This document shows positions 43,363 to 51,567 of a stretch of 64,000 nt of DNA, piece by piece. Under the pieces are notes generated by a model. It made no database searches. It saw nothing but the letters and a program-made list of their open reading frames with translations, and was not told the DNA's origin. The position numbers were made by a program, and so were the translations under genes. Where the stretch lies: assembly GCA_964445105.1 (NCBI GenBank), contig CAYUJS010000001.1:27883-91882 (forward strand), in the 5' to 3' direction. This stretch comes from CAWBNS01 sp964445105. Its GTDB lineage: Bacteria; Chlamydiota; Chlamydiia; Chlamydiales; JAJFMA01. Position 1 is the first letter of the stretch; the number at the start of each line of letters is the position of its first letter.

Positions 43363-44277
43363 ATGATTCTCGTTTTTGTGCTTTACAGTCTATTTGCTAG
43401 TGTTTTTGTGATCTCTAAAGTGGGCTTGATCTACGCACAACCTTTCTTTTTGGTGGGCTCGCGCATGGTTGTTGCTGGTCTAATCATGCTCACCTACCAA
43501 TGGTTTATGTATCGACACCTATTTGTGATTAAGCGAGAACATTATTTGCGCCTGTTTAGTCTGGCTTTTTTTAACATTTACCTCACCAATGTGATGGAAT
43601 TTTGGGGCTTACAGTACCTCACAGCCTCCAAAACATGTTTCGTCTACAGTCTCTCTCCTTTTTTGGCGGCTTTTTTTTCCTTCTTAGTCTTTCATGAGCG
43701 TTTGACAAAGAGGAAGTGGTTGGGTTTGCTAGTGGGCTTTGCTGGCTTTTTTCCCATCTTGCTCATGCAGTCTCCCTCTGAAGAGCTGTTGGGGGGCTGG
43801 TGGATCTTTAGCTGGGCCGAGCTTGCCGTCTTAGTGGCTGCGGCAGCTAGCGCCTACGGGTGGATTATCCTCAGGCAATTGGTGCGCGAAAATGGTTATC
43901 CTGCGCCTTTAGTGAACGGCTGGAGCATGTTAGTCGGGGGTCTATTGGCGCTTTTGCATTCTCGCGCGTCAGAAGGTTGGCATCCCTTCCCTGTTTCAGA
44001 CTATGAGCCGTTTTTTTACGCTGTGATCGCCCTGATCATTGTCTCCAATCTTTTGGCATACAATCTCTACGGTTTCCTCCTGAAACGATTTTCGGCCACT
44101 TTTCTCTCTTTTGCGGGATTTTGCACACCCCTGGTTACGGCTTTGTTTGGCTGGGCTTTTATCAACGAGACAATCAGCTGGGGCTTCTTTGGTTGTGCCT
44201 TCGTTGTCTTTCTAGGTCTGGGAATTTTTTACCAAGAAGAGCTTCGGCAGGGTCTTCGCGTTCCGCAAAAGGTGTAG
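43363..44277 (+). CDS. EamA/DMT-superfamily transporter
   Basis: 304 residues, ten membrane segments. LYSLFASVFVISKVGLIYAQ, EFWGLQYLTASKTCFVYSLS and FLVFHERLTKRKWLGLLVGF are typical of the EamA fold. Chlamydia has a DMT-family SAM/SAH transporter; whether this gene is its relative cannot be decided here, and a metK gene is present nearby. The ATG of the next gene follows the stop directly, so the two are co-transcribed. Confidence 0.85.
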   Translation: MILVFVLYSLFASVFVISKVGLIYAQPFFLVGSRMVVAGLIMLTYQWFMYRHLFVIKREHYLRLFSLAFFNIYLTNVMEFWGLQYLTASKTCFVYSLSPFLAAFFSFLVFHERLTKRKWLGLLVGFAGFFPILLMQSPSEELLGGWWIFSWAELAVLVAAAASAYGWIILRQLVRENGYPAPLVNGWSMLVGGLLALLHSRASEGWHPFPVSDYEPFFYAVIALIIVSNLLAYNLYGFLLKRFSATFLSFAGFCTPLVTALFGWAFINETISWGFFGCAFVVFLGLGIFYQEELRQGLRVPQKV

Positions 44278-45309
44278 ATGGCGATTTCAGTCTCAGATGT
44301 TTCTGGAGGGCGTGATGACCGCAACGATCTCACACAGGTGGTGGTCGACGCAATGCTTGGGCCTTTTAATCGCGTGGTTAGGTCCTACGTGGCTTTTAAT
44401 TTTTTGTTTCTGTTTCTCGGCACAGCCGAACTATTGGCGCTGACGGTTTTTTTTATACGGCTCAGCGATTCTGCTCTCCTGGCTTCCATGCTTGCGCTCT
44501 TATTTCTTACGCTATTTACCTATTTCATTTTGCGGATTTATCTAGTATCGAAAAAGCCAGTCCAGTTTCTTCGTATTCGAGATACTTTTGTCGGTATGTG
44601 CTGCGAGCTCTACGACTATCAGGAAGGTCTGCCTGAAAGTTATTTTGAGCTAGCCAATGCCTGTATCTACTGCACGCGTTCGCTGGAAGGGCTAGAGTTC
44701 TCCTACTATCACCCTCCTCGCTGGCTGGAGGTCATATCGCCGACCATGGAGTATTTTAGCTGCTGGTGGCATTGGGAAGACCTGCACCGCCTCCGCGAAC
44801 TTTTATTGCAAAAAGCCATAGACGAGCTTCTTAAACTTGTGCGTTCTGAGCCCACGCATTTGCAGGTACATACCGCACTAGCTAATGCCTATGTCACGCT
44901 TTCAGGGCTTTATGTTAGCCCTCGCACAGCGGACCGCTACGACGAGGACCGCTGGCTGCCCCCCGCACATCTGGCAAGGGAGTTGGATGAAAAATTTCGC
45001 TATGCAGCTGAAAGAGCGATTGAAGAGTTTAAAATTCTTAATGATTATGCGCCGGACGACCCTTGGATACACGCGCAGCTCGCCTACAGCTACCACGACT
45101 TGCAGATGCCACAGGAGGAGATCCGGGAGTACGAGACTGTCTTGCGACTTAAAGCGGATGACATGGATACCTTATTCCGCCTGGGGGTTCTCTATTTTCA
45201 GCAAGGCATGAATGCCAAGGGACTGCAAGTCTACGAAGAGCTAAGGCGGTATCACTATGAAAAAGCTGAAACGCTGATTGGGTATTATGGCTCAGCGCAT
45301 ATGACCTGA
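44278..45309 (+). CDS. membrane-anchored TPR protein
   Basis: 343 residues. Two membrane segments (about 40-62 and 68-90) are followed by a helical domain with TPR-like units near the C-terminus (PWIHAQLAYSYHDLQMPQEE, MDTLFRLGVLYFQQGMNAKG). The middle carries an aromatic-rich stretch (MEYFSCWWHWEDLHRL). No enzymatic motif. It starts directly after the transporter stop and may act with it. Function unknown. Confidence 0.8.
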   Translation: MAISVSDVSGGRDDRNDLTQVVVDAMLGPFNRVVRSYVAFNFLFLFLGTAELLALTVFFIRLSDSALLASMLALLFLTLFTYFILRIYLVSKKPVQFLRIRDTFVGMCCELYDYQEGLPESYFELANACIYCTRSLEGLEFSYYHPPRWLEVISPTMEYFSCWWHWEDLHRLRELLLQKAIDELLKLVRSEPTHLQVHTALANAYVTLSGLYVSPRTADRYDEDRWLPPAHLARELDEKFRYAAERAIEEFKILNDYAPDDPWIHAQLAYSYHDLQMPQEEIREYETVLRLKADDMDTLFRLGVLYFQQGMNAKGLQVYEELRRYHYEKAETLIGYYGSAHMT

Positions 45310-45425
45310 AAACGCCCTCCGTCAGCTCTTAAATTTTATTTGATTTTTTTGTTAGCAAATTTGATGGTGAGGCGGTAGAAGCCTATCAATCGAATGGAAC
45401 TATCCCAGCAAGGAGGAGACGAGCT

Positions 45426-47387
45426 ATGCCAGAACATGACACGCACCAGCGTCAGGAGAAGAGGGGTCTTCCAAGCTGGATTAAGGTCGCTATATCTTTG
45501 GCTATCCTAGCGGCGGTAGCCGTTGCGTTAGCGATCTATTTCACTCAGGATCTTGTCAAAACAGCGGATGGACAACTTTCTGCGCTTAGAGACAAAGATT
45601 TTTCGCGGGCCTATTACGAGTACACCGCCAAAGATTTTAAAACCGCGACCTCGTTAGAGGCGTTTTCCGAATTCATTAAGTCCCATCCAGCCCTAGCGCG
45701 CAACATGCGGGCCCATTTTAACGAGCGAAGCATTGAGAACAATATTGGCACGCTAAACGGCACGCTGATCTCATTAGAGGGCGGCGTAACACCGGTTGAG
45801 TACAAATTTGTTAAAGAAGCGGAACGCTGGAAAATCCTTAGCATGCGCTTGCTTGCTAGTGGTGCCTTAACCTCCGGTACTGTCGTTAGCCGAGGCGCGG
45901 AGCTCGTCGAGCCGGTCGAAGGCCAGCTCGCGGCTTTACGAAGCAATGACATCGCCAAGGCCTACTTCGGGTATACCTCCAAGGATTTTCAGGAAACTAC
46001 TCCTTTGAAGTCTTTTAAGGAATTTGTAAAAAACTATCCCGTTCTGACAAGGCACCAGTCTACAACTTTTAACGAAGCAAAAATTGATGGAACGCAGGGC
46101 ACGATTGAAGCCGTTGTGCATGGCGACGAGCTCACCACCACCGTGGAGTACAAGCTCGCCAACGAAGATGGCAGGTGGAAAGTATGGAGCATGCGCCTTA
46201 ACCTGCCCGCAGATCACACGACCAGGGGCGCGTCGCCTACAGAGTCAGACGCGTTGCAAGAACCTATTGAAGCATTTTTAGCCTACTTACGCGCTGGTGA
46301 TCTCTCCAAGGCGTATCACGAAGACACTTCCAGAGAGTTCCAGTCAGCTACTTCATTGGATGCTTTTAGAGAGTTTGTAAAGGCTTACCCAGCTCTTGCA
46401 GGACATAAGGGTGTAACCTTTAAAGAGCCCTCTGTCAACCATGAAGCTGGTAGCATCACAACGGTTTTGGATTCTCCCAATGGTGCCACTGTCATTGAAT
46501 ACCAATTGATCAAATCGCCAAAAGGGCGCTGGAAGATCTGGAGCATGCAGGTTTTGACTAAGCCGAGCTCGGCTTTGGCCCCTTCTGCCTTCAACACCTC
46601 TGATTTGATCAACGCGATCGAGGCGCAACTTGCTGCCTTGCGCGCTGGAGATTTATCGCGCGCTTACTACGCCTATACAGCAAAAGAATTTCAGCGATCT
46701 ACGCCGTTGGGAACTTTCGAGAAGTTCGTCCAAGCTCATCCTGCGCTGGCTGAAAATAGTGTGGCCAACTTCACCAACCTCGCCTTTAAAAATGATATCG
46801 GCACCTTTCAAGGGCAGCTATCATCACAACAGGGTGAGGTGAATAAAGCGGAGTTTGATCTGATCTACGAAGGCGGCAAGTGGTGCATTTTGAGTATCCA
46901 GCTCTATCCTCCAGAGGGGAACCAATCCTTCAACCCGCAAAAGGTGACAGCCCTCAACACAGACTTGGGGGGCGCACCGTCGAAACGTGGGGACGCCAAT
47001 AAGCCGCCCAAGGCCGAGCGCTACCCTTCACGACCGTTAAAAAAAGCGAACGGCGCGGAAATCACTCAGATCTTGATTGGCAGTGAGACTGACCATCAAG
47101 GGCGCGTTAAAGCCTCTCGCGCTGTGTTTTCTCCGACTCCTGCGGATTTTCACGTGGACGTGGTGGTCAGCAACGGACAGACTGGGGATAAAGCCAACCT
47201 GATTCTTGAACATCTGGAGACAAAAACTCGGGTGCCGCCCGTGGAGACAGTACTTGATCGAGATGGCGATGCCGTGCTTTCCTTTGTGTTCACCCCGCCA
47301 AGTCAAGGCTGGCCAAGAGGTAACTACCGTCTCATCGCCAGAACTGCAAATGGCGATGAAATGACTCAGCAGTTCCGCGTGCAGTAA
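45426..47387 (+). CDS. membrane-anchored protein with four DUF4864-like repeats
   Basis: 653 residues. One N-terminal membrane helix (WIKVAISLAILAAVAVALAIY) and then four homologous repeats starting at about residues 44, 162, 278 and 394. Each begins with a pattern like QLAALRAGDLSRAYYAYTAKEF, continues with FxxFVKAYPAL, and ends with GRWKIWSMQL. They resemble the DUF4864 fold. A C-terminal Ig-like beta domain (about 545-653) follows a Pro/Lys-rich linker. The start has AAGGAGGAG. The next gene encodes a single-repeat relative. Probably envelope-facing; function unknown. Confidence 0.8.
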   Translation: MPEHDTHQRQEKRGLPSWIKVAISLAILAAVAVALAIYFTQDLVKTADGQLSALRDKDFSRAYYEYTAKDFKTATSLEAFSEFIKSHPALARNMRAHFNERSIENNIGTLNGTLISLEGGVTPVEYKFVKEAERWKILSMRLLASGALTSGTVVSRGAELVEPVEGQLAALRSNDIAKAYFGYTSKDFQETTPLKSFKEFVKNYPVLTRHQSTTFNEAKIDGTQGTIEAVVHGDELTTTVEYKLANEDGRWKVWSMRLNLPADHTTRGASPTESDALQEPIEAFLAYLRAGDLSKAYHEDTSREFQSATSLDAFREFVKAYPALAGHKGVTFKEPSVNHEAGSITTVLDSPNGATVIEYQLIKSPKGRWKIWSMQVLTKPSSALAPSAFNTSDLINAIEAQLAALRAGDLSRAYYAYTAKEFQRSTPLGTFEKFVQAHPALAENSVANFTNLAFKNDIGTFQGQLSSQQGEVNKAEFDLIYEGGKWCILSIQLYPPEGNQSFNPQKVTALNTDLGGAPSKRGDANKPPKAERYPSRPLKKANGAEITQILIGSETDHQGRVKASRAVFSPTPADFHVDVVVSNGQTGDKANLILEHLETKTRVPPVETVLDRDGDAVLSFVFTPPSQGWPRGNYRLIARTANGDEMTQQFRVQ

Positions 47388-47464
47388 CTTGAACCGTCCT
47401 AAACCTACAGATCCCGACTGGAGGGCTATCTTCAGTCGGGTTCTTCCATACGGAATGCTTATTC

Positions 47465-47983
47465 ATGCGCTGGTACCTCTTTCTCTGTACGGTAAGCTAT
47501 GTCTCGTTGTTTGCTCTACCCGTCGATTTGCCTACTCGCGCAGCCCGCCAAAACCAGATTCAGCAAGATTTGCCGACCGTTCAAGCGCTTCAGGTGGTCA
47601 ACGGGTTTCTGCAAGCGTTAGCAGACAGCAATCCCAGCCAAGCCTATTACGGCTATGGCTCTATGGGGTTTCGGCGTAACGTACCATTTGCCGACTTTAA
47701 AAATTTTATTCATCGCTTTCCACCTCTTTACCGTAATAGGTCCATACAGCACGACCAAGAGGAGTACGAAAAAACGAGCCCGGACGACATAGCGGTCTCG
47801 GGCGATGTCGTGACTGTGCAATCGTTGGTTGAATCTTTCGACGGACAGAAAAATGTCGTTAAGTTCGTGCTGCTCTACGAAGCCGGCCAATGGCGTATCT
47901 ACTCCATCGAAATGTTTCCAGTGCCTATCAAGTTGATGGAGAATCAATTATCAATCGTCTCTGAAGATCGGTTGCCTAAATAG
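47465..47983 (+). CDS. exported single-repeat DUF4864-like protein
   Basis: 172 residues. A signal peptide (MRWYLFLCTVSYVSLFALPV) and one copy of the repeat seen four times in the upstream gene: FLQALADSNPSQAYYGYGSMGF, FKNFIHRFPPLYRNRS and GQWRIYSIEMFPVP. The divergence from the upstream repeats suggests an old duplication. Followed by a copy of the dispersed repeat. Confidence 0.8.
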   Translation: MRWYLFLCTVSYVSLFALPVDLPTRAARQNQIQQDLPTVQALQVVNGFLQALADSNPSQAYYGYGSMGFRRNVPFADFKNFIHRFPPLYRNRSIQHDQEEYEKTSPDDIAVSGDVVTVQSLVESFDGQKNVVKFVLLYEAGQWRIYSIEMFPVPIKLMENQLSIVSEDRLPK

Positions 47984-48011
47984 CAGCAGTTTCCTCTAAA
48001 AAGGCAGCCCA

Positions 48012-48066
48012 TCTGCTGCAAACTAACCTCGCTGCGTAATTTTCTTTTTTTAGTAGGTGCTGCTGC
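48012..48066 (+). repeat. dispersed intergenic repeat, copy D (degenerate)
   Basis: CTGCTGCAAACTAACCTCGC and TTTTTTTAGTAGGTGCTGCTG match the two ends of copies A-C; the central hairpin is lost. It lies just after the single-repeat gene. Confidence 0.45.
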
Positions 48067-48105
48067 TTAAACGGTCTTTTCAGCTATATGTGAGGTTCAC
48101 TAGAT

Positions 48106-48123
48106 CTTGTAAACAGTTACAAG
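48106..48123. promoter_or_regulatory. short perfect dyad in the effector-island leader
   Basis: CTTGTAA (48106-48112) and TTACAAG (48117-48123) with a 4-base centre, about 150 bases before the small gene at 48273. It could be an operator or chance. Confidence 0.25.
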
Positions 48124-48272
48124 CAGAAAAATATTATGTTCAAAAAGGCAGGCTTGTGATAAATCTTAGGTGCCGCAAAACGGTACGAGTAAAAAATCTT
48201 GCTGATTTGAATCTTTATTCGTGTAGCGGTTGAGGCTGTTTGCCTGAGGTAGCTAACTAAAGGGATAGGATT

Positions 48273-48452
48273 ATGGATGCTGTTTCCGAGCCGAGCTTTG
48301 AGCCCTTAGTGCCCTTCGCTTCAAAGCGAGTTGTCTTGCCATCTGGTTCTAGGATGCAAATAGTGCTAAACCGGGAATTTGTAAAATTTATTTTTAAGCT
48401 GTTGGGCTGGACTGAGGAAAAGCTTAGAGGCACTATTGTAAAGTGTTTGTAA
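48273..48452 (+). CDS. small protein sharing a 5' module with the gene at 49520
   Basis: 59 residues (MDAVSEPSFEPLVPFASKRV...), start ATG 48273 with AAGGGA upstream. About 70 bases around its start, including leader and first codons, align with the start of the gene at 49520 (GTAGCGG..., ACTAAAGGGATAGGATTATGGATGC versus a similar run there; first residues MDAVSE and MDAFSE). It may be a truncated relative of that gene or a small effector. No known domain. Confidence 0.45.
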   Translation: MDAVSEPSFEPLVPFASKRVVLPSGSRMQIVLNREFVKFIFKLLGWTEEKLRGTIVKCL

Positions 48453-48521
48453 ATTTTTTGATCTTTTTGGTTATTATACGTTTAAATTAGTTGATCTTTA
48501 CAACAAACTATAGGTGTTTTT

Positions 48522-49442
48522 ATGGATTCTGCACTCAACTGGAACACTCTTCAAAATCGCACCTTACCTATTGGTAAGCTGTCGGATGAGTGTCGCAGCA
48601 TCGAAGCGAGGTTACGCCAGGGGCCTTACTCCACAGTTTGGGAGAGACCGAGTTTGGGTCAAGTGAGTTTCCCAGATCATAGTCAACTGCGTATCTCGGT
48701 CATGACAATTTGCGCCAAAGAAGCCCTTAAATGGATGGCGTTGGGAGCTACTGGAGGAGCCACAATCGGAAGTCTTATGGGCGCTTGCTCGTATGGGCAG
48801 CAAGGCCTGGTACCTGGGGCCGCGTTGGGCGTAGGCGCGGGCGGCACTATGGGTTTCATTTACGGTTTCCATAGAGCAAAAATCAGGGGGCAAGTAGTCA
48901 TTGAAAATTCCCATGAGTACAAAGAATGGAAGCAAAACCTGACGCAAACAGAGTATCGTCTGTTTCTGAACACCATCAAGCGGTACATCGATGAAGAGAG
49001 CGTAAATGAACTAGTGGGCCCAAATTCAATTTTGATAGATCCCATTTCTCTTGATCTTATAACCTTTCCAGTTTTGTCTCCTCATGGACATGTATACGAC
49101 AAGGAATATATCGAACGGGCACTAGATAAAGATACATATGCGACGGATCCTATGGGCTGTCCGCTTTACGAAAAAGAAGATCTGGTCTATGCGGGAGAAT
49201 TCGCTCGGAGGGCCATCGGGCTGTTCAAATTGGTGTTAGAGCGCCTCGATAAAAATCCGATTGACGACAATCAAATTTTTCGAACGGGGCTTAGTTTGTT
49301 GCTCGAACAATATAGGCGAGACAACGAAGCTGTAACCTATGAAGTAATTAGCGATTTAACAGCGGACCTAATCCGAGAGGGGGCCAGCAAAGAACAGAGG
49401 AGGTACTGCCTTGGGCTCTACCGGCGCTCTTATGAGAATTAA
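48522..49442 (+). CDS. U-box domain protein with hydrophobic segments (candidate secreted E3 ubiquitin ligase)
   Basis: 306 residues. A Gly/Ala-rich hydrophobic bilobe (about 67-115) could insert in a membrane. Residues about 168-235 read as a U-box: DPISLDLITFPVLSPHGHVY, then DKEYIERAL, DPMGCPL and EDLVYAGEFARRAI, with the DPISL, P-V-x-x-x-G-x-x-Y-D and DP-x-x-x-x-PL landmarks. U-box E3 ligases are eukaryotic, and bacterial examples (such as LubX of Legionella) are translocated effectors. The bilobed hydrophobic region recalls inclusion-membrane proteins. It lies in a small island of unrecognised genes. Confidence 0.75.
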   Translation: MDSALNWNTLQNRTLPIGKLSDECRSIEARLRQGPYSTVWERPSLGQVSFPDHSQLRISVMTICAKEALKWMALGATGGATIGSLMGACSYGQQGLVPGAALGVGAGGTMGFIYGFHRAKIRGQVVIENSHEYKEWKQNLTQTEYRLFLNTIKRYIDEESVNELVGPNSILIDPISLDLITFPVLSPHGHVYDKEYIERALDKDTYATDPMGCPLYEKEDLVYAGEFARRAIGLFKLVLERLDKNPIDDNQIFRTGLSLLLEQYRRDNEAVTYEVISDLTADLIREGASKEQRRYCLGLYRRSYEN

Positions 49443-49519
49443 GGTGTTTATTTGAATATTGGTAACTTACGTAGCGGCCTCGATGCCGTCTATCTGAATT
49501 AACTAAAAGGAGTAAAATT

Positions 49520-50170
49520 ATGGACGCTTTTTCTGAGCGTAGCCGGGCCGTGGTTCAAGAGCTTACCGTGCCACCTGGGTTTCGTCGTAAACCTTGGGAG
49601 CCTACGACACGAGATTTTAGTAACTTTCCTTATGAGGTGGTAGCGCACACAGATAAGGAACGCGAGAGCGTCCTCGCAACCATCACTATGAAATTCCAAG
49701 TTGCGCATGATCAGATCGCTTACGTACCTTCGCCCCTTGAGAATTATATCCAGCCCGAACATCTCTGTTCGGAAAACGATAGCGATAGAATGAAGATAGC
49801 TCGTAAGATTTTTTGGAGCCATATCATGAGCGAAGAGAGAGAAAGGCTTGAAGAAAGCTACCCGGATGAGTATAAAGAGCTGGATCTTCAGGTACGCGCT
49901 ATGGCACGCCAACGATCGCTAGACAAGAAGCTCGCCTACTTCAAGGCGATGGGGCCTGAGATGGCCATGAGACTTGGAGAAGCTTCGGTCAGACGCGATA
50001 GAGATTTTCCCATGATGAGAACTAAGGACGCAGTGATCAACGGGATCATGCTGTCGGTGCTCTTTCTTTGCTCTGGCTTGGCAATCTTGTTGATCGGGAA
50101 AAGCGCGCAGCAGGCCTTGATTAGACAGATAGGTAGGAATATTTTTATTGGTTTTAAGCAGTTGAAATAA
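49520..50170 (+). CDS. hypothetical C-terminally anchored protein, effector-like
   Basis: 216 residues. Charged helical body (RKIFWSHIMSEERERLEESYPDEYKEL...) and one membrane segment near the C-terminus (about 173-196, INGIMLSVLFLCSGLAILLI). Start ATG 49520 with AAAGGAG. Its leader and first codons are homologous to those of the 59-residue gene at 48273. No family recognised. Position beside the U-box gene and the tail anchor suggest a host-directed or inclusion-membrane role, by inference only. Confidence 0.65.
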   Translation: MDAFSERSRAVVQELTVPPGFRRKPWEPTTRDFSNFPYEVVAHTDKERESVLATITMKFQVAHDQIAYVPSPLENYIQPEHLCSENDSDRMKIARKIFWSHIMSEERERLEESYPDEYKELDLQVRAMARQRSLDKKLAYFKAMGPEMAMRLGEASVRRDRDFPMMRTKDAVINGIMLSVLFLCSGLAILLIGKSAQQALIRQIGRNIFIGFKQLK

Positions 50171-50248
50171 CTGAAATTACTTACGGGGCGGCTGTTCATC
50201 TGAGCAAGCTGCCTCGTTCATGGCCGAAGTTTACGAGCTATTAATGAA

Positions 50249-51490
50249 ATGATACATTTCCGCATTTTGGCTTTGTGCCTGTTCTTTGCCACCCTTGCGT
50301 GGGGAGGCGATAAGGCACATGTGCGTGTGGGAGCCGATCTGCTTTTCGAGGCCCCTCACAAAGAGTTTTTGGTTGGCAAGCGTATCGGCCTTATCACTAA
50401 CCAAACAGCCGTCAATTCCGAGCTTGTCTCCACTGTTGACCTTCTCAGGGAGCACCGTAAGACGCTCAACTTCAAAATAACCGCCCTATTTGCACCTGAA
50501 CATGGCCTGAATGGCGAAAAACGCGGGCTAGAGAAGGTTGAGAATAGCCAGACTTTGGATAAGATCCCTATTTACAGTCTCTACGGGGCTACCTTGCGCC
50601 CTTCGCGAGAAATGTTAAAGAATTTAGACGTCTTGCTCTTTGATATTCAAGATATCGGCTCTCGCTCCTACACCTATACAGCAACCCTGTTCTACGCCAT
50701 GGAAGCAGCCGCCAAAGAAGGAGTCGCGGTTGTTGTTCTAGATAGACCCAATCCCATCAGTGGGCTACTGATCGATGGGCCTGTTTTACAAGAGCGCTTT
50801 CGCTCGATTGTCGGCTATCTAAACGTGCCTTACTGCCATGGCATGACCGTGGGTGAGCTCGCACAGTATTTTAACGCCGAGTACAAAGTAGGTTGTAAAC
50901 TGCATGTAGTGCCGATGAAGGGTTGGCGCCGAGATATGTTTTTTGACGAGACGGGACTGGCTTGGATACCTACTAGCCCCCAGGTGCCTGAATCCTCCAC
51001 TGCTTTGTTTTATCCTACTACAGGTATCATCGGCGAGCTAGGGATCCTCAGCTTGGGGGGTGCTTGTAACCTTCCGTTTAAAGTTGTGGGGGCTCCTTGG
51101 ATCGATGCCGATGCCTTTGCAAAAAAACTCAACGAACAAAAATTTGCAGGCGTCACCTTCGTGCCTTTTTACTTCCGCCCTTTCATGGGTAAGTACGTAA
51201 AAGAGACATGCAACGGTGTACTGATCATCGTGACAGATAGGAAAAATTTCAGGCCCGTCCAAACGCAATACCTGATCCTAGGCATACTGAAGAGCCTCTA
51301 TCCAGAACAAATTAAGCCTTTTTTTGAAGATAAGCCTTGGAGGCTAGAGCTCTTCCACAAAATCAATGGCACGGATGAGGTTTTCCGCCTACTGAGAGAC
51401 GAAAAATACATAGCTTGGAAGTTAAAAGGGCTCCACGAAGCAGAAAGAAGAGCTTTCATGGAGCGGCGCAAACCCTATTTGCTCTACTAA
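50249..51490 (+). CDS. DUF1343 family exo-beta-N-acetylmuramidase (NamZ-like)
   Basis: 413 residues with a signal peptide (RILALCLFFATLAWG). DUF1343 landmarks: GKRIGLITNQTAVN, ALFAPEHGLNG, DVLLFDIQDIGSRSYTYTAT, VVLDRPNPISGLLIDGP and PYCHGMTVGELA. The characterised member NamZ releases terminal MurNAc from peptidoglycan fragments, an early recycling step outside the cytoplasm. With murI, mreC and the L,D-transpeptidase it points to real peptidoglycan turnover in this organism. Confidence 0.88.
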   Translation: MIHFRILALCLFFATLAWGGDKAHVRVGADLLFEAPHKEFLVGKRIGLITNQTAVNSELVSTVDLLREHRKTLNFKITALFAPEHGLNGEKRGLEKVENSQTLDKIPIYSLYGATLRPSREMLKNLDVLLFDIQDIGSRSYTYTATLFYAMEAAAKEGVAVVVLDRPNPISGLLIDGPVLQERFRSIVGYLNVPYCHGMTVGELAQYFNAEYKVGCKLHVVPMKGWRRDMFFDETGLAWIPTSPQVPESSTALFYPTTGIIGELGILSLGGACNLPFKVVGAPWIDADAFAKKLNEQKFAGVTFVPFYFRPFMGKYVKETCNGVLIIVTDRKNFRPVQTQYLILGILKSLYPEQIKPFFEDKPWRLELFHKINGTDEVFRLLRDEKYIAWKLKGLHEAERRAFMERRKPYLLY

Positions 51491-51567
51491 CCGGCAGTCC
51501 CCTTACGTCATTGGCGGCAAACCCTCTTTTTTGCTACACTGCATCTCTATTCTTTGAGACAGCTTTA

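Noticed and set aside
43363..44277. Assignment as the chlamydial SAM/SAH transporter
   Set aside because: It is only a general DMT-fold match; two DMT carriers are in the window and metK is present, so specificity is unsupported.
51415..51567. N-terminal extension of the 871-residue TPR protein
   Set aside because: It lies inside the NamZ-like gene; the ATG at 51568 opens a clear signal peptide.
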